Assembly: GCF_036226745.1 (NCBI RefSeq)
Contig: NZ_CP109013.1
Location: forward strand, 5,084,001-5,148,000
DNA length: 64,000 nt
Source: Streptomyces sp. NBC_00683
GTDB taxonomy: Bacteria > Actinomycetota > Actinomycetes > Streptomycetales > Streptomycetaceae
Reading direction: 5' to 3'
Position 1 is the stretch's first letter. Every line of letters starts with the position of its first letter. The notes below the pieces were generated by a model, which did no database searches, was not told the DNA's origin, and saw only the letters and a list, made by a program, of their open reading frames with translations. A program made the translations under genes and the position numbers. Shown here piece after piece: positions 55,036 to 62,790 of this stretch.

Positions 55036-55803
55036 TCAGCTGGTGCGGCCCTTCGCGTCGAACGCCTTCATCCGGTCGAGGACCCCGTCCGCGGTGGGGT
55101 GCATCATCTGGTCGACGATCGCGCCGTCCGCGAGGAAGATCACGCGGTCCGCGTAGGAGGCGGCCACCGGGTCGTGGGTCACCATCACCACGGTCTGGCC
55201 GAGTTCGCGCACCGAGTTGCGCAGGAAGCCGAGCACCTCGGCGCCGGAGCGGGAGTCGAGGTTTCCGGTCGGCTCGTCGCCGAAGATGATCGCCGGCTGG
55301 GAGGCCAGGGCGCGGGCCACCGCGACGCGCTGCTGCTGGCCCCCGGAGAGCTCGGTCGGACGGTGCTTCAGCCGGTCGGAGAGGCCCACCATGTCGATGA
55401 CCTTCTGCAGCCACGCGGCGTCCGGCTTCCGGCCGGCGATGTCCATCGGCAGGGTGATGTTCTCCAGCGCCGACAGCGTCGGCAGGAGGTTGAACGCCTG
55501 GAAGATGAAACCGATCTTGTCCCGGCGCAGCTGCGTCAGCTGCTTGTCCTTCAGCGATCCGAGCTCGGTGTCGCCGATGCGCACGGATCCGCTGCTGAAG
55601 CTGTCCAGACCGGCCACGCAGTGCATGAGGGTGGACTTGCCGGAGCCCGACGGGCCCATGATCGCGGTGAACTCGCCCTGCGGGAAGTCCACGGTCACCC
55701 GGTCCAGGGCGACCACCTGGGTCTCACCCTGGCCGTAGACCTTCGACAGCTCCGTGGCGCGGGCGGCGACCGCGGTGGTGCGGTGAACGGTGGTGGTGGT
55801 CAC
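55036..55803 (-). CDS. ABC exporter ATP-binding protein (MacB/LolD type), system 2
   Basis: A 255-residue ATPase with GPSGSGKST, FIFQAFNLLPTL, LSGGQQQRVAVARALA, IIFGDEPTGNLDSR and VMVTHD, in the same order as the system-1 ATPase and identical to it over long stretches, including the C-terminal DRMK-FDA-GRTS end. The GTG at 55803 was chosen because AGGAG lies seven bases upstream. The longer frame to 55959 lacks one. It is the first gene of a two-gene operon with the permease at 52441-54975. Confidence 0.94.
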   Translation of the reverse strand: MTTTTVHRTTAVAARATELSKVYGQGETQVVALDRVTVDFPQGEFTAIMGPSGSGKSTLMHCVAGLDSFSSGSVRIGDTELGSLKDKQLTQLRRDKIGFIFQAFNLLPTLSALENITLPMDIAGRKPDAAWLQKVIDMVGLSDRLKHRPTELSGGQQQRVAVARALASQPAIIFGDEPTGNLDSRSGAEVLGFLRNSVRELGQTVVMVTHDPVAASYADRVIFLADGAIVDQMMHPTADGVLDRMKAFDAKGRTS

Positions 55804-55980
55804 AGGGGTACTCCTGGTTCGGGCGGCGATGCGGCGGGGTTCGCGGGACCCCTCCATCGTCGCCGCCGGATCGCGCCCGGACGTCAGCCCCCGTACCGGT
55901 TCCTGGGGCCCTCTTGAGTCGCATCGGCGGCACCGCGGTGTACTCCTCGGGTATGACACCGACCCCGACGGCGTCCGTCC

Positions 55981-57000
55981 TCAGCGGGGCGGCGCGGTCG
56001 ATCCGCGGGGCACCAGCCGGGCCGCGGAATCCTCGAATCCGGGCGCCGAGCCCTCCGCCACCATCGCCAGCAGGGTGCGCGCCGCATGGGCGCCGTACGC
56101 GGGGATGTCGCGGCTCAGCGCGGTCAGCGGCGGCCGGACGACCCGGGACAGCTGTGAGTCGTCCCAGGCGACGAGCGAGAGGTCGGCGGGCACGTCGAGC
56201 CCCATCTCCTGGGCGACGGAGAGCCCGGCGACGGCCATGATGTCGTTGTCGTAGATGACGGCGGTGGGCCTCCCGGGCGAGCTGATCAGCCGCCGCGTCG
56301 CGTGTGCGCCCTCCTCGCCGGAGTAGTCGGTGTGCACCACCACCGGTTCGTCCAGGCCCAGTTCCGCGGAGATCTCGTGCTGGGCCCGGTCGCGCATCCG
56401 GGTGTGGATCAGGTCGGGCAGCCCGGCCACCCGGGCGATGCTGCGATGGCCGAGCGCGCTCAGATACGTGAGGGTGTCCCGCAGTGCCGCCGAGTCGTCC
56501 GACCACACGGGGGTGAGGCGGCCGGCCGCCGAGGGATGGCCGATCACCACGGCCGGCATGCCCAGCTCGGCGACGCCCTCGATGCGCGGGTCCGGGGAGC
56601 GCACGTCGGCGAGGAACACCCCGTCCACCCGGCCCTCTCCCCACCAGCGCCGGTACATCTCCAGTTCCTGCACGGGGTCGGTGACGACCTGGAGGAGCAG
56701 GGCGCAGTCGCGGGTGGCCAGCTCGGTCTCGATGCCGCTGATCAGTTCCATGAAGAACGGCTCGACGCCGAGCATCCTGGCCGGCCGGGACAGGGCGAGG
56801 CCGACGGTGTCCGCCCGCGCGTGGGTCAGCGCGCGGGCCGCGCTGTTGGGCCGCCAGCCGATCTCCTGGGCGATGGCCTTGATGGAGGCACGGGTCGTGG
56901 GGGAGACGCCGGGGCGGTCGTTCAGTGCGTAGGACACCGCGACCTTCGAGACCCCGGCCCGGCGCGCGATGTCGGCGATCGTGGGGCGGTGCTTGGACAT
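55981..57000 (-). CDS. LacI-family transcriptional repressor of the adjacent sugar operon
   Basis: A 339-residue regulator. The HTH TIADIARRAGVSKVAVSYALNDRPGVSPTTR (about 7-38) and hinge NSAARALTHARADTVGLAL lead to a periplasmic-binding-protein-like effector domain. ATG 57000 is used; a longer in-frame start exists without better evidence. It is divergent from a binding-protein-dependent transporter and beta-mannosidase operon. Likely operators lie in the 222-bp gap: TTAACCGGTTCG 11 bp upstream of its own start, and a TGGGAGCGCTCCCG box just before the operon promoter. An oligosaccharide (probably mannan-derived) would be the inducer. That is inferred. Confidence 0.92.
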   Translation of the reverse strand: MSKHRPTIADIARRAGVSKVAVSYALNDRPGVSPTTRASIKAIAQEIGWRPNSAARALTHARADTVGLALSRPARMLGVEPFFMELISGIETELATRDCALLLQVVTDPVQELEMYRRWWGEGRVDGVFLADVRSPDPRIEGVAELGMPAVVIGHPSAAGRLTPVWSDDSAALRDTLTYLSALGHRSIARVAGLPDLIHTRMRDRAQHEISAELGLDEPVVVHTDYSGEEGAHATRRLISSPGRPTAVIYDNDIMAVAGLSVAQEMGLDVPADLSLVAWDDSQLSRVVRPPLTALSRDIPAYGAHAARTLLAMVAEGSAPGFEDSAARLVPRGSTAPPR

Positions 57001-57010
57001 GCGACCTCGC

Positions 57011-57022
57011 TTAACCGGTTCG
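57011..57022. promoter_or_regulatory. LacI-type half-palindrome TTAACCGGTTCG next to the regulator start
   Basis: AACCGGTT is a perfect palindrome with the central CG typical of LacI-family operators. A similar TTACCCGGTTCA lies at 57169-57180. It may be the autoregulatory site. Confidence 0.45.
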
Positions 57023-57112
57023 TGTTCAGGGGACATCCTAACTACAGCTCCCTGACCTGTGTCTTCCTCTTCCCGGTCCGGACCCCCTCGCAATCATCCG
57101 AAAAAACTGGAT

Positions 57113-57126
57113 TGGGAGCGCTCCCG
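57113..57126. promoter_or_regulatory. LacI/CebR-type operator TGGGAGCGCTCCCG
   Basis: It differs by one base from the CebR/CelR box TGGGAGCGCTCCCA and lies five bases upstream of the -35 box of the transporter operon. The adjacent LacI protein or a CebR-like regulator could bind it. Confidence 0.75.
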
Positions 57127-57131
57127 CACCC

Positions 57132-57160
57132 TTGACACGACCCTGGGGCACCCATACCTT
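57132..57160 (+). promoter_or_regulatory. vegetative promoter of the transporter/beta-mannosidase operon
   Basis: TTGACA (57132-57137) and TACCTT (57155-57160) are separated by 17 bp, a near-consensus HrdB-type promoter. The predicted start is near 57167. Confidence 0.75.
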
Positions 57161-57168
57161 CACGGCAC

Positions 57169-57180
57169 TTACCCGGTTCA
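57169..57180. promoter_or_regulatory. second LacI-like element TTACCCGGTTCA
   Basis: It matches TTAACCGGTTCG at 57011-57022 at 10 of 12 bases and lies at the predicted transcription start, a good position for repression. Confidence 0.35.
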
Positions 57181-57222
57181 GTAACTCCGCTCGGCAGGGA
57201 CGGCGGGGGAAAAGGAGGGGCT

Positions 57223-58956
57223 ATGGGTACGCGTACCCGGGTGCGGATCACCGTCGCACTCGCCGTGTTCGGACTCGCCGCGACCGCGTGCACGGGTGGC
57301 GGTTCGTCGTCGGGAGGCTCCACCGGGCCCGCCGGCAAGGGCGGCGCTCTGCCGCGCAACGAGACGCTGTACACGACCGGCACCCAGTGGGGGCCGCCGG
57401 CCAACTACAACCCGCTGCGCAACTGGGACCACGCGACCGGCACCAAGGGCCTGGTCTACGAGACGCTGTTCCACTTCGACCCCAACGAGGGCAAGCTGAC
57501 GCCCTGGCTCGCGGAGTCGGGCAGCTGGACCGGTGACAAGACGTACGACGTGAAGCTGCGCCAGGGCATCACCTGGGCCGACGGCAAGCCGCTGACCGCC
57601 AAGGACGTGGCGTACTCCTACGGCCTCGGCAAGATCGAGGCCTCCGCCTTCCACTCCCTGTGGAGCTGGCTCTCCGACGCGAAGGCGGTGGACGCGACGA
57701 CCGTCCGCTTCACCTTCAAGGAGGCCCGCTACCAGGAGTGGGACTTCACCCTCTACGGCCAGCCGATCGTCCCCGAGCACGTCTGGAGCTCGCGCACCGA
57801 CGAGGACATCCTCAACGGCGTCAACGACAAGCCGGTCGGCACGGGCGCGTACAAGCTCAAGAGCAAGTCCCAGGACCGGGTCGTGTGGGAGCGGCGCGAG
57901 GACTGGTGGGGCACCAAGGCGCTGAGCATGACGCCCGCTCCCCGCTACATCGTCGACGTCTCCAACCCGAGCAACGAAGTGGTCATCGGCCAGCTGGGCC
58001 AGGGCCAGCTCGACCTCAGCAACAACTTCCTGCCCGGCGCCTCCTCGCTGATCAAGAGCAAGAAGGTCGTGTCGTACTACGACAAGGCGCCGTACATGCT
58101 CTCGGCCAATACCGCCTGGCTGGTGCCCAACACCACCAAGAAGCCGATGAACGACGCCGCCTTCCGCAGGGCACTCGCCGCGTCCGTCGACACCGGGAAG
58201 ATCGTCAAGGGGGTGTACGGAGACCTGGTCAAGCCCGCCAGCCCGACCGGTCTCCTGCCGCAGTGGGAGCAGTTCGAGGACAAGGCCCTCATCGCCGAGA
58301 AGGGCTTCACGCACGACGTCGCCGCGGCGAAGAAGGAACTCGCCGACGCCGGCTACAAGGACAAGAACGGTGATGGCCTCGTCGAGAACAAGGACGGCTC
58401 CGCCCTCAGTCTGAAGCTGGCCGTGCCCTCCGGCTGGACCGACTGGATGGAGGCGGCCAAGGTCATCGCCGCCGGCGCCAAGGAGGCGGGCATCAAGGTC
58501 AGCACGGAGTTCCCCGACCAGAACGCGCTCAACGAGCAGCGCGGCAACGGGGACTTCGACCTCGTGATCAACAACGAGCGTCAGCTGTCCAGCACCCCGT
58601 GGACGTACTACGACTACATCTTCCAGATGCCCGTCCAGAAGCAGCAGAACACGGTGAACTTCGGGCGGTACGAGAACCCGAAGGCCTGGGAACTGGTGCA
58701 GGAGCTCGGCGGGGTCAGGACCGATGACGTCGCGGGCATGAAGACCGCCATCTCCAAGATCCAGGACATCCAGCTCACCGAGATGCCCATCATCCCGCTC
58801 TGGTACAACGGCCTCTGGTCGCAGTCCACCTCCGGGACCTGGAAGAACTGGCCGTCCGACGCCGCGGGAGCTCCCAAGACCGCACCGGCCCTGTGGCGCA
58901 ACTGGCTGGAGCTGGGCGGCTTCGAGACGCTCACCCAGCTCAAGCCCGCCAAGTGA
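57223..58956 (+). CDS. family-5 extracellular solute-binding lipoprotein (oligosaccharide or peptide)
   Basis: A 577-residue exported receptor. A signal peptide with lipobox-like AATAC (Cys about 23) and a Gly/Ser spacer lead to the SBP_bac_5 fold: LVYETLFHFDPNEGKLTPWLAESGSW, YDVKLRQGITWADGKPLTAKDVAYSY and PVGTGAYKLKS are its conserved blocks. Family 5 usually binds peptides or nickel, but some members (Thermotoga, for example) bind cello- or manno-oligosaccharides. Linkage to a beta-mannosidase and a LacI regulator favours an oligosaccharide here. AAAAGGAGG lies just before ATG 57223. A strong hairpin separates it from the permease genes. Confidence 0.93.
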   Translation: MGTRTRVRITVALAVFGLAATACTGGGSSSGGSTGPAGKGGALPRNETLYTTGTQWGPPANYNPLRNWDHATGTKGLVYETLFHFDPNEGKLTPWLAESGSWTGDKTYDVKLRQGITWADGKPLTAKDVAYSYGLGKIEASAFHSLWSWLSDAKAVDATTVRFTFKEARYQEWDFTLYGQPIVPEHVWSSRTDEDILNGVNDKPVGTGAYKLKSKSQDRVVWERREDWWGTKALSMTPAPRYIVDVSNPSNEVVIGQLGQGQLDLSNNFLPGASSLIKSKKVVSYYDKAPYMLSANTAWLVPNTTKKPMNDAAFRRALAASVDTGKIVKGVYGDLVKPASPTGLLPQWEQFEDKALIAEKGFTHDVAAAKKELADAGYKDKNGDGLVENKDGSALSLKLAVPSGWTDWMEAAKVIAAGAKEAGIKVSTEFPDQNALNEQRGNGDFDLVINNERQLSSTPWTYYDYIFQMPVQKQQNTVNFGRYENPKAWELVQELGGVRTDDVAGMKTAISKIQDIQLTEMPIIPLWYNGLWSQSTSGTWKNWPSDAAGAPKTAPALWRNWLELGGFETLTQLKPAK

Positions 58957-58980
58957 CACGGCAGTTCTGACTCGATGACC

Positions 58981-59027
58981 GCCCCGCCGTGCGCACGCCC
59001 ACCTGACAGGTGAGCGCACGGCGGGGC
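58981..59027 (+). terminator. strong hairpin inside the transporter operon
   Basis: A perfect 14-bp stem (58981-58994 with 59014-59027) has an inner CACCT-GAC-AGGTG stem (59000-59012). It lies between the binding-protein and permease genes and probably acts as an attenuator or mRNA 3'-end stabiliser, giving more binding protein than permease. Confidence 0.75.
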
Positions 59028-59047
59028 TCTCCACCAGGGGAGCACCC

Positions 59048-60043
59048 TTGCGCCGCTACTTCGCACGCAAACTTCTCGTCTACGCACTGACCTTCGTCGT
59101 CGCCGTCACCGTCAACTGGATGATCCCGCGCTTCATGCCCGGTGACCCGGTGGCGGCCATGGTGGCCCGCGCCCGCGTCTCGCAGCCCGAGGCCGCCGAG
59201 GCGATGCGCACGTACTACAACAACCTGTTCGGCTTCGACGAGCCGCTGTGGCAGCAGTACCTGCACTTCTGGGGAGCCCTGCTCCAGGGCGACTTCGGCA
59301 TCTCGATCTGGGTCTTCCCCACGCCCGTCGGCGACGTCCTGCTAGACGCGCTCCCGTACACCCTCGCCCTGATGATCCCGTCGGTGCTGCTCAGCTGGTT
59401 CGTCGGCAACTGGATCGGTGCGCTCTCCGCCCGCCGCAAGGTCCTCGACAACACCGTGCTGCCGGCCGGCTATCTGCTCACCGCGATGCCGTACATGTGG
59501 ATCGCCGTCATCCTCGCCTGGGCGCTCGGCGCGAAGGCCGGCTGGTTCCCCCTGTCGGGCGGCTACAGCCTGGACATCCAGCCCGGCTGGAACGCCGACT
59601 TCGTACTGGACGCGCTGCACCACTGGGTGCTGCCGTTCCTCTCGCTCTTCCTCGTCGCGCTCGGCGGCTGGGCCATCGGCATGCGCAACATGATCATCTA
59701 CGAGCTGGAGTCCGACTACTCCTCCTATCTGGCGGCCCTCGGCGCACCGCAGCGCCTCATCCGCCGCTACGCCTTCCGCAACGCCGTGCTGCCCCAGGTC
59801 ACCGGCCTCGCCCTCCAGTTGGGCGTGCTCGTCGCCGGAGCACTCGTCACCGAGATCGTCTTCGCCTATCCGGGGCTCGGCTCACTGATCCTCGCCTCCA
59901 TCCAGAACCAGGACTTCTTCCTGCTCCAGGGGGCCTTCCTGTTCATCGTCATCGGCGTACTCATCGCCAACTTCCTCATCGACATCGTGTACGTCGTCGT
60001 CGATCCCCGCACCCGTACGGGCATGGCAGGAGGCACCTCATGA
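59048..60043 (+). CDS. ABC permease, DppB/OppB type
   Basis: A 331-residue inner-membrane permease with six helices. The N-terminal RKLLVYALTFVVAVTVNWMIPRFMPGDP is typical of DppB. The cytoplasmic EAA loop (about 230-250) reads YLAALGAPQRLIRRYAFRNAVLPQ. It starts with TTG at 59048, supported by GGGGAG upstream; no ATG is available before the conserved N-terminus. Its stop overlaps the DppC-like ATG (ATGA). Confidence 0.93.
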   Translation: MRRYFARKLLVYALTFVVAVTVNWMIPRFMPGDPVAAMVARARVSQPEAAEAMRTYYNNLFGFDEPLWQQYLHFWGALLQGDFGISIWVFPTPVGDVLLDALPYTLALMIPSVLLSWFVGNWIGALSARRKVLDNTVLPAGYLLTAMPYMWIAVILAWALGAKAGWFPLSGGYSLDIQPGWNADFVLDALHHWVLPFLSLFLVALGGWAIGMRNMIIYELESDYSSYLAALGAPQRLIRRYAFRNAVLPQVTGLALQLGVLVAGALVTEIVFAYPGLGSLILASIQNQDFFLLQGAFLFIVIGVLIANFLIDIVYVVVDPRTRTGMAGGTS

Positions 60044-60948
60044 GCACGCTGCCCGAACCGGTACCCGAGACCGCTGTGACGGCGGAGCCGCCCGCGGCCA
60101 GGCCCGGCAGCGAGTGGCTGCACTACGCGGTCCGCAACCCGAAGCTGATCATCGGCGCCGTCGTCGTCGCGGTCCTGCTCGCCGTGGGCCTCGTCGGCCC
60201 GATGCTGCTCGACAACGGCAACCCCAACGAGTACGTCGGCCCCCAGGCCTCCGCACCCGACGGCACGTACTGGATGGGCACCACCACCTTCGGCCAGGAC
60301 GTGTACGCGCAGTTCGTGCACGGGCTCCGCGCCACGTTCCTGGTCGGTGTCGTCGGCGGTGCGATAGCCGCCGTCATCGCCATGCTCGTCGGCTTCATCG
60401 CCGGCTACCGGGGCGGCCTCGTCGACGAGGTCCTGAACATGCTCACCAACGTCGTCCTGGTGATACCGGCCCTCGCGGTCCTGCTGATCATCAACGCGTA
60501 CATGGGGGTGCGCAGCGTCGCCGTACAGGGCCTGTTCATCGGCCTCACCTCGTGGCCCTGGGCGGCCCGCGCGATCCGGGCGCAGACGTTCTCGCTGCGC
60601 ACCCGGGAGTTCGTGGACCTCGCCCGGCTCAGCGGAAGCGGCACCTGGCGGATCGTCTTCCGCGAGATCGCGCCCAACATGAGCTCGTACCTCTTCATGA
60701 TGTTCATCCTGCTCTTCGGCGGGTCCATCCTCATCGCCTCCTCGCTGGACTTCATCGGGCTCGGCCCGACCGAGGGCGTCTCGCTCGGCCTGATGCTGCA
60801 GAGCGCCCAGCAGTGGAGCGCGCTCCAACTCGGCATGTGGTGGTGGTTCGTCCCGCCGGGCGCCGGGATCACCGCGATCGTCGGCGCGCTCTACGTCGCC
60901 AACGTCGGCCTCGACGAGGTCTTCAACCCGAAGCTGAGGGAGTCGTGA
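60040..60948 (+). CDS. ABC permease, DppC/OppC type
   Basis: A 302-residue permease. NPKLIIGAVVVAVLLAVGLVGPML is helix 1, followed by the DppC/OppC extracytoplasmic segment with YWMGTTTFGQDVYAQFVHGLRATFLVGVVGG. The EAA loop is VDLARLSGSGTWRIVFREIAPNM. It is coupled to the upstream permease by ATGA, with AGGAGG seven bases before ATG 60040, and lies four bases before the next gene. Confidence 0.93.
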   Translation: MSTLPEPVPETAVTAEPPAARPGSEWLHYAVRNPKLIIGAVVVAVLLAVGLVGPMLLDNGNPNEYVGPQASAPDGTYWMGTTTFGQDVYAQFVHGLRATFLVGVVGGAIAAVIAMLVGFIAGYRGGLVDEVLNMLTNVVLVIPALAVLLIINAYMGVRSVAVQGLFIGLTSWPWAARAIRAQTFSLRTREFVDLARLSGSGTWRIVFREIAPNMSSYLFMMFILLFGGSILIASSLDFIGLGPTEGVSLGLMLQSAQQWSALQLGMWWWFVPPGAGITAIVGALYVANVGLDEVFNPKLRES

Positions 60949-60952
60949 GCAC

Positions 60953-61897
60953 ATGACCCTGACCGTCAACGACCTGCGGGTCCACTACCGCACGCTGCGT
61001 GGCGAGGTCCGGGCGCTGGACGGTGTGAGCTTCGACCTGGCGGACGGCGAGATCCTCGGCCTGGCGGGCGAGTCGGGCTGCGGCAAGACCACCCTCGGCA
61101 AATCCCTGATCCGGCTCGACGGCCGGATGCGGCACGTGGGCGGCACCGTCACCCTGGACGGCGACGAACTGCCGCTGTCCGACGACCGCGCGATGAACGC
61201 CTACCGCTTCCACAAGGTCTCGCTCGTCCCCCAGTACTCGATGAGCGCGCTCAACCCGACCCGCCGCATCGGCCGCATGATCCGTGAGCTCCTCGCCTCG
61301 CGCGGCGTCAGCGTCGACACCGGCGAACTGCACCGCCGGCTGGCCCTCGTGGGCCTGGAACCCGACGTCCTGGACCGCTACCCGATCGAGCTCTCCGGCG
61401 GCATGAAGCAGCGCGCCGTCATGGTGATCTCCACGCTCCTGGACCCCTCGGTCCTGATAGCCGACGAGGTCACCTCGGCGCTGGACGTCTCCAACCAGCA
61501 GGCCGTCGTCGGCGCCCTCACCGGACTCCGCGACAAGGGCCTGGTCACGAGCATGATCTTCGTGACCCACGACCTCGGACTGACCTCGCACATCGCCGAC
61601 TCGATCATGGTGATGTACGCGGGCAAGCTCGCCGAGAAGGCGCCCACGAAGGCCCTGACGACCGAGCCCCGCCACCCGTACACCAAGATGCTGATCGGCT
61701 CGCTGCCCCAGGTGGGCGCCCGGTACAAGGACAAGCCGCTCAGCGGCATCAAGGGATCGCCGCCCTCCCTGCTGAACCCGCCGGCCGGCTGCCGCTTCCG
61801 CGACCGCTGCCCCCTCGCCGACAGCCGGTGCGAGCAGGAGCCGCCCGTCGTCGAGATAGCCCCCCGCCACACCGTCGCATGCTGGAAGGCGGCCTGA
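60953..61897 (+). CDS. ABC ATP-binding protein, DppD/OppD type
   Basis: A 314-residue ATPase with Walker A GESGCGKTT, Q-loop LVPQYSMSALNP, signature ELSGGMKQRAVMVIS, Walker B VLIADEVTSALDV and FVTHD. The C-terminal oligopeptide/dipeptide transporter extension (GSPPSLLNPPAGCRFRDRCPLADSRCEQEPP) carries the Cys-rich Fe-S-type motif CxnC found in OppD/DppD. The stop overlaps the next ATG (TGATG). Confidence 0.95.
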   Translation: MTLTVNDLRVHYRTLRGEVRALDGVSFDLADGEILGLAGESGCGKTTLGKSLIRLDGRMRHVGGTVTLDGDELPLSDDRAMNAYRFHKVSLVPQYSMSALNPTRRIGRMIRELLASRGVSVDTGELHRRLALVGLEPDVLDRYPIELSGGMKQRAVMVISTLLDPSVLIADEVTSALDVSNQQAVVGALTGLRDKGLVTSMIFVTHDLGLTSHIADSIMVMYAGKLAEKAPTKALTTEPRHPYTKMLIGSLPQVGARYKDKPLSGIKGSPPSLLNPPAGCRFRDRCPLADSRCEQEPPVVEIAPRHTVACWKAA

Positions 61898-62790
61898 TGC
61901 TGACTCTCGACCGTGTCACCAAGACCTTCCGGGCCGGTGCCTTCGGCGGCGGTTCCGTCACCGCCGTCGACCGGGTGTCCTTCGAAGCGGCACCCGGCGA
62001 GCTCGTCTCCCTCATCGGCGAGAGCGGCAGCGGAAAGTCCACCATCGGCCGGATGGTCCTCGGCCTCACCAGGGCCAGCGGCGGCAGCCTCACCCTGGAC
62101 GGCGAGCAGGTCAAGCCCGGCAAGGACTTCTACCGCCGCGTCCAGGGCGTCTTCCAGGACCCCTTCAGCTGCTACAACCCGGTCTTCAAGGCCGACCGCG
62201 TCTTCGCACTCGTCCGCCGCTCCTACCACCCGGGCCTCTCGGACAAGGAGTGGGCCGACCGGGTCGAGAGCGCGGTACGCGACGTACGCCTGGACCCGGG
62301 ACAGGTCCTCGGCCGCTACCCGCACCAGCTCAGCGGCGGCCAGCTGCAGCGCCTGCTCATCGCCCGCGCCCTCCTGCTGGATCTGCGCTTCCTGGTCGCC
62401 GACGAGATCACCAGCATGCTCGACGCCTCCACCCGCATCGATGTCCTCAACCTCCTCGCCGGCCTCAAGGAACGCGGCCTCGGCGTCCTCTACATCACCC
62501 ACGACCTCTCGCTCGGCACCTACCTCGCCGAGAAGACCGTGGTGCTCCGCAGCGGCCGTGTCGTCGAACGCGGTGACACGCAGAAGGTCTTCGGCAACCC
62601 GCTGCACCCCTACACCCGCACCCTCCTGGCCGCCGTGCCCCGCCTCAACCAGCCCTGGACGGCCGCCGTCCCCGTGGAGACCTGCGCCTACCACGAGGGC
62701 CCGGCGTCCGGCGACGACCTGTACGAGACCGAACCGGGCCACTTCGTCGCCTGCGCCGGGCTCCCCGACTGCGGAAGGACCCTCACGTGA
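61897..62790 (+). CDS. ABC ATP-binding protein, DppF/OppF type
   Basis: A 297-residue ATPase with Walker A GESGSGKST, Q-loop VFQDPFSCYNP, signature QLSGGQLQRLLIARA, Walker B FLVADEITSMLDAS and YITHD. It starts at ATG 61897, overlapping the previous stop. Upstream ATGs in the frame lie inside the previous gene. The C-terminal end lacks the long Cys-rich OppD extension but has CAYHEGPASGDDLYETEPGHFVAC, a shorter version. Its stop overlaps the beta-mannosidase GTG as GTGA. Confidence 0.94.
   Translation: MLTLDRVTKTFRAGAFGGGSVTAVDRVSFEAAPGELVSLIGESGSGKSTIGRMVLGLTRASGGSLTLDGEQVKPGKDFYRRVQGVFQDPFSCYNPVFKADRVFALVRRSYHPGLSDKEWADRVESAVRDVRLDPGQVLGRYPHQLSGGQLQRLLIARALLLDLRFLVADEITSMLDASTRIDVLNLLAGLKERGLGVLYITHDLSLGTYLAEKTVVLRSGRVVERGDTQKVFGNPLHPYTRTLLAAVPRLNQPWTAAVPVETCAYHEGPASGDDLYETEPGHFVACAGLPDCGRTLT

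Noticed and set aside
52741..55917. A 1058-codon plus-strand frame opposite ABC system 2
   Set aside because: Same shadow composition; the minus strand encodes recognisable permease and ATPase proteins.
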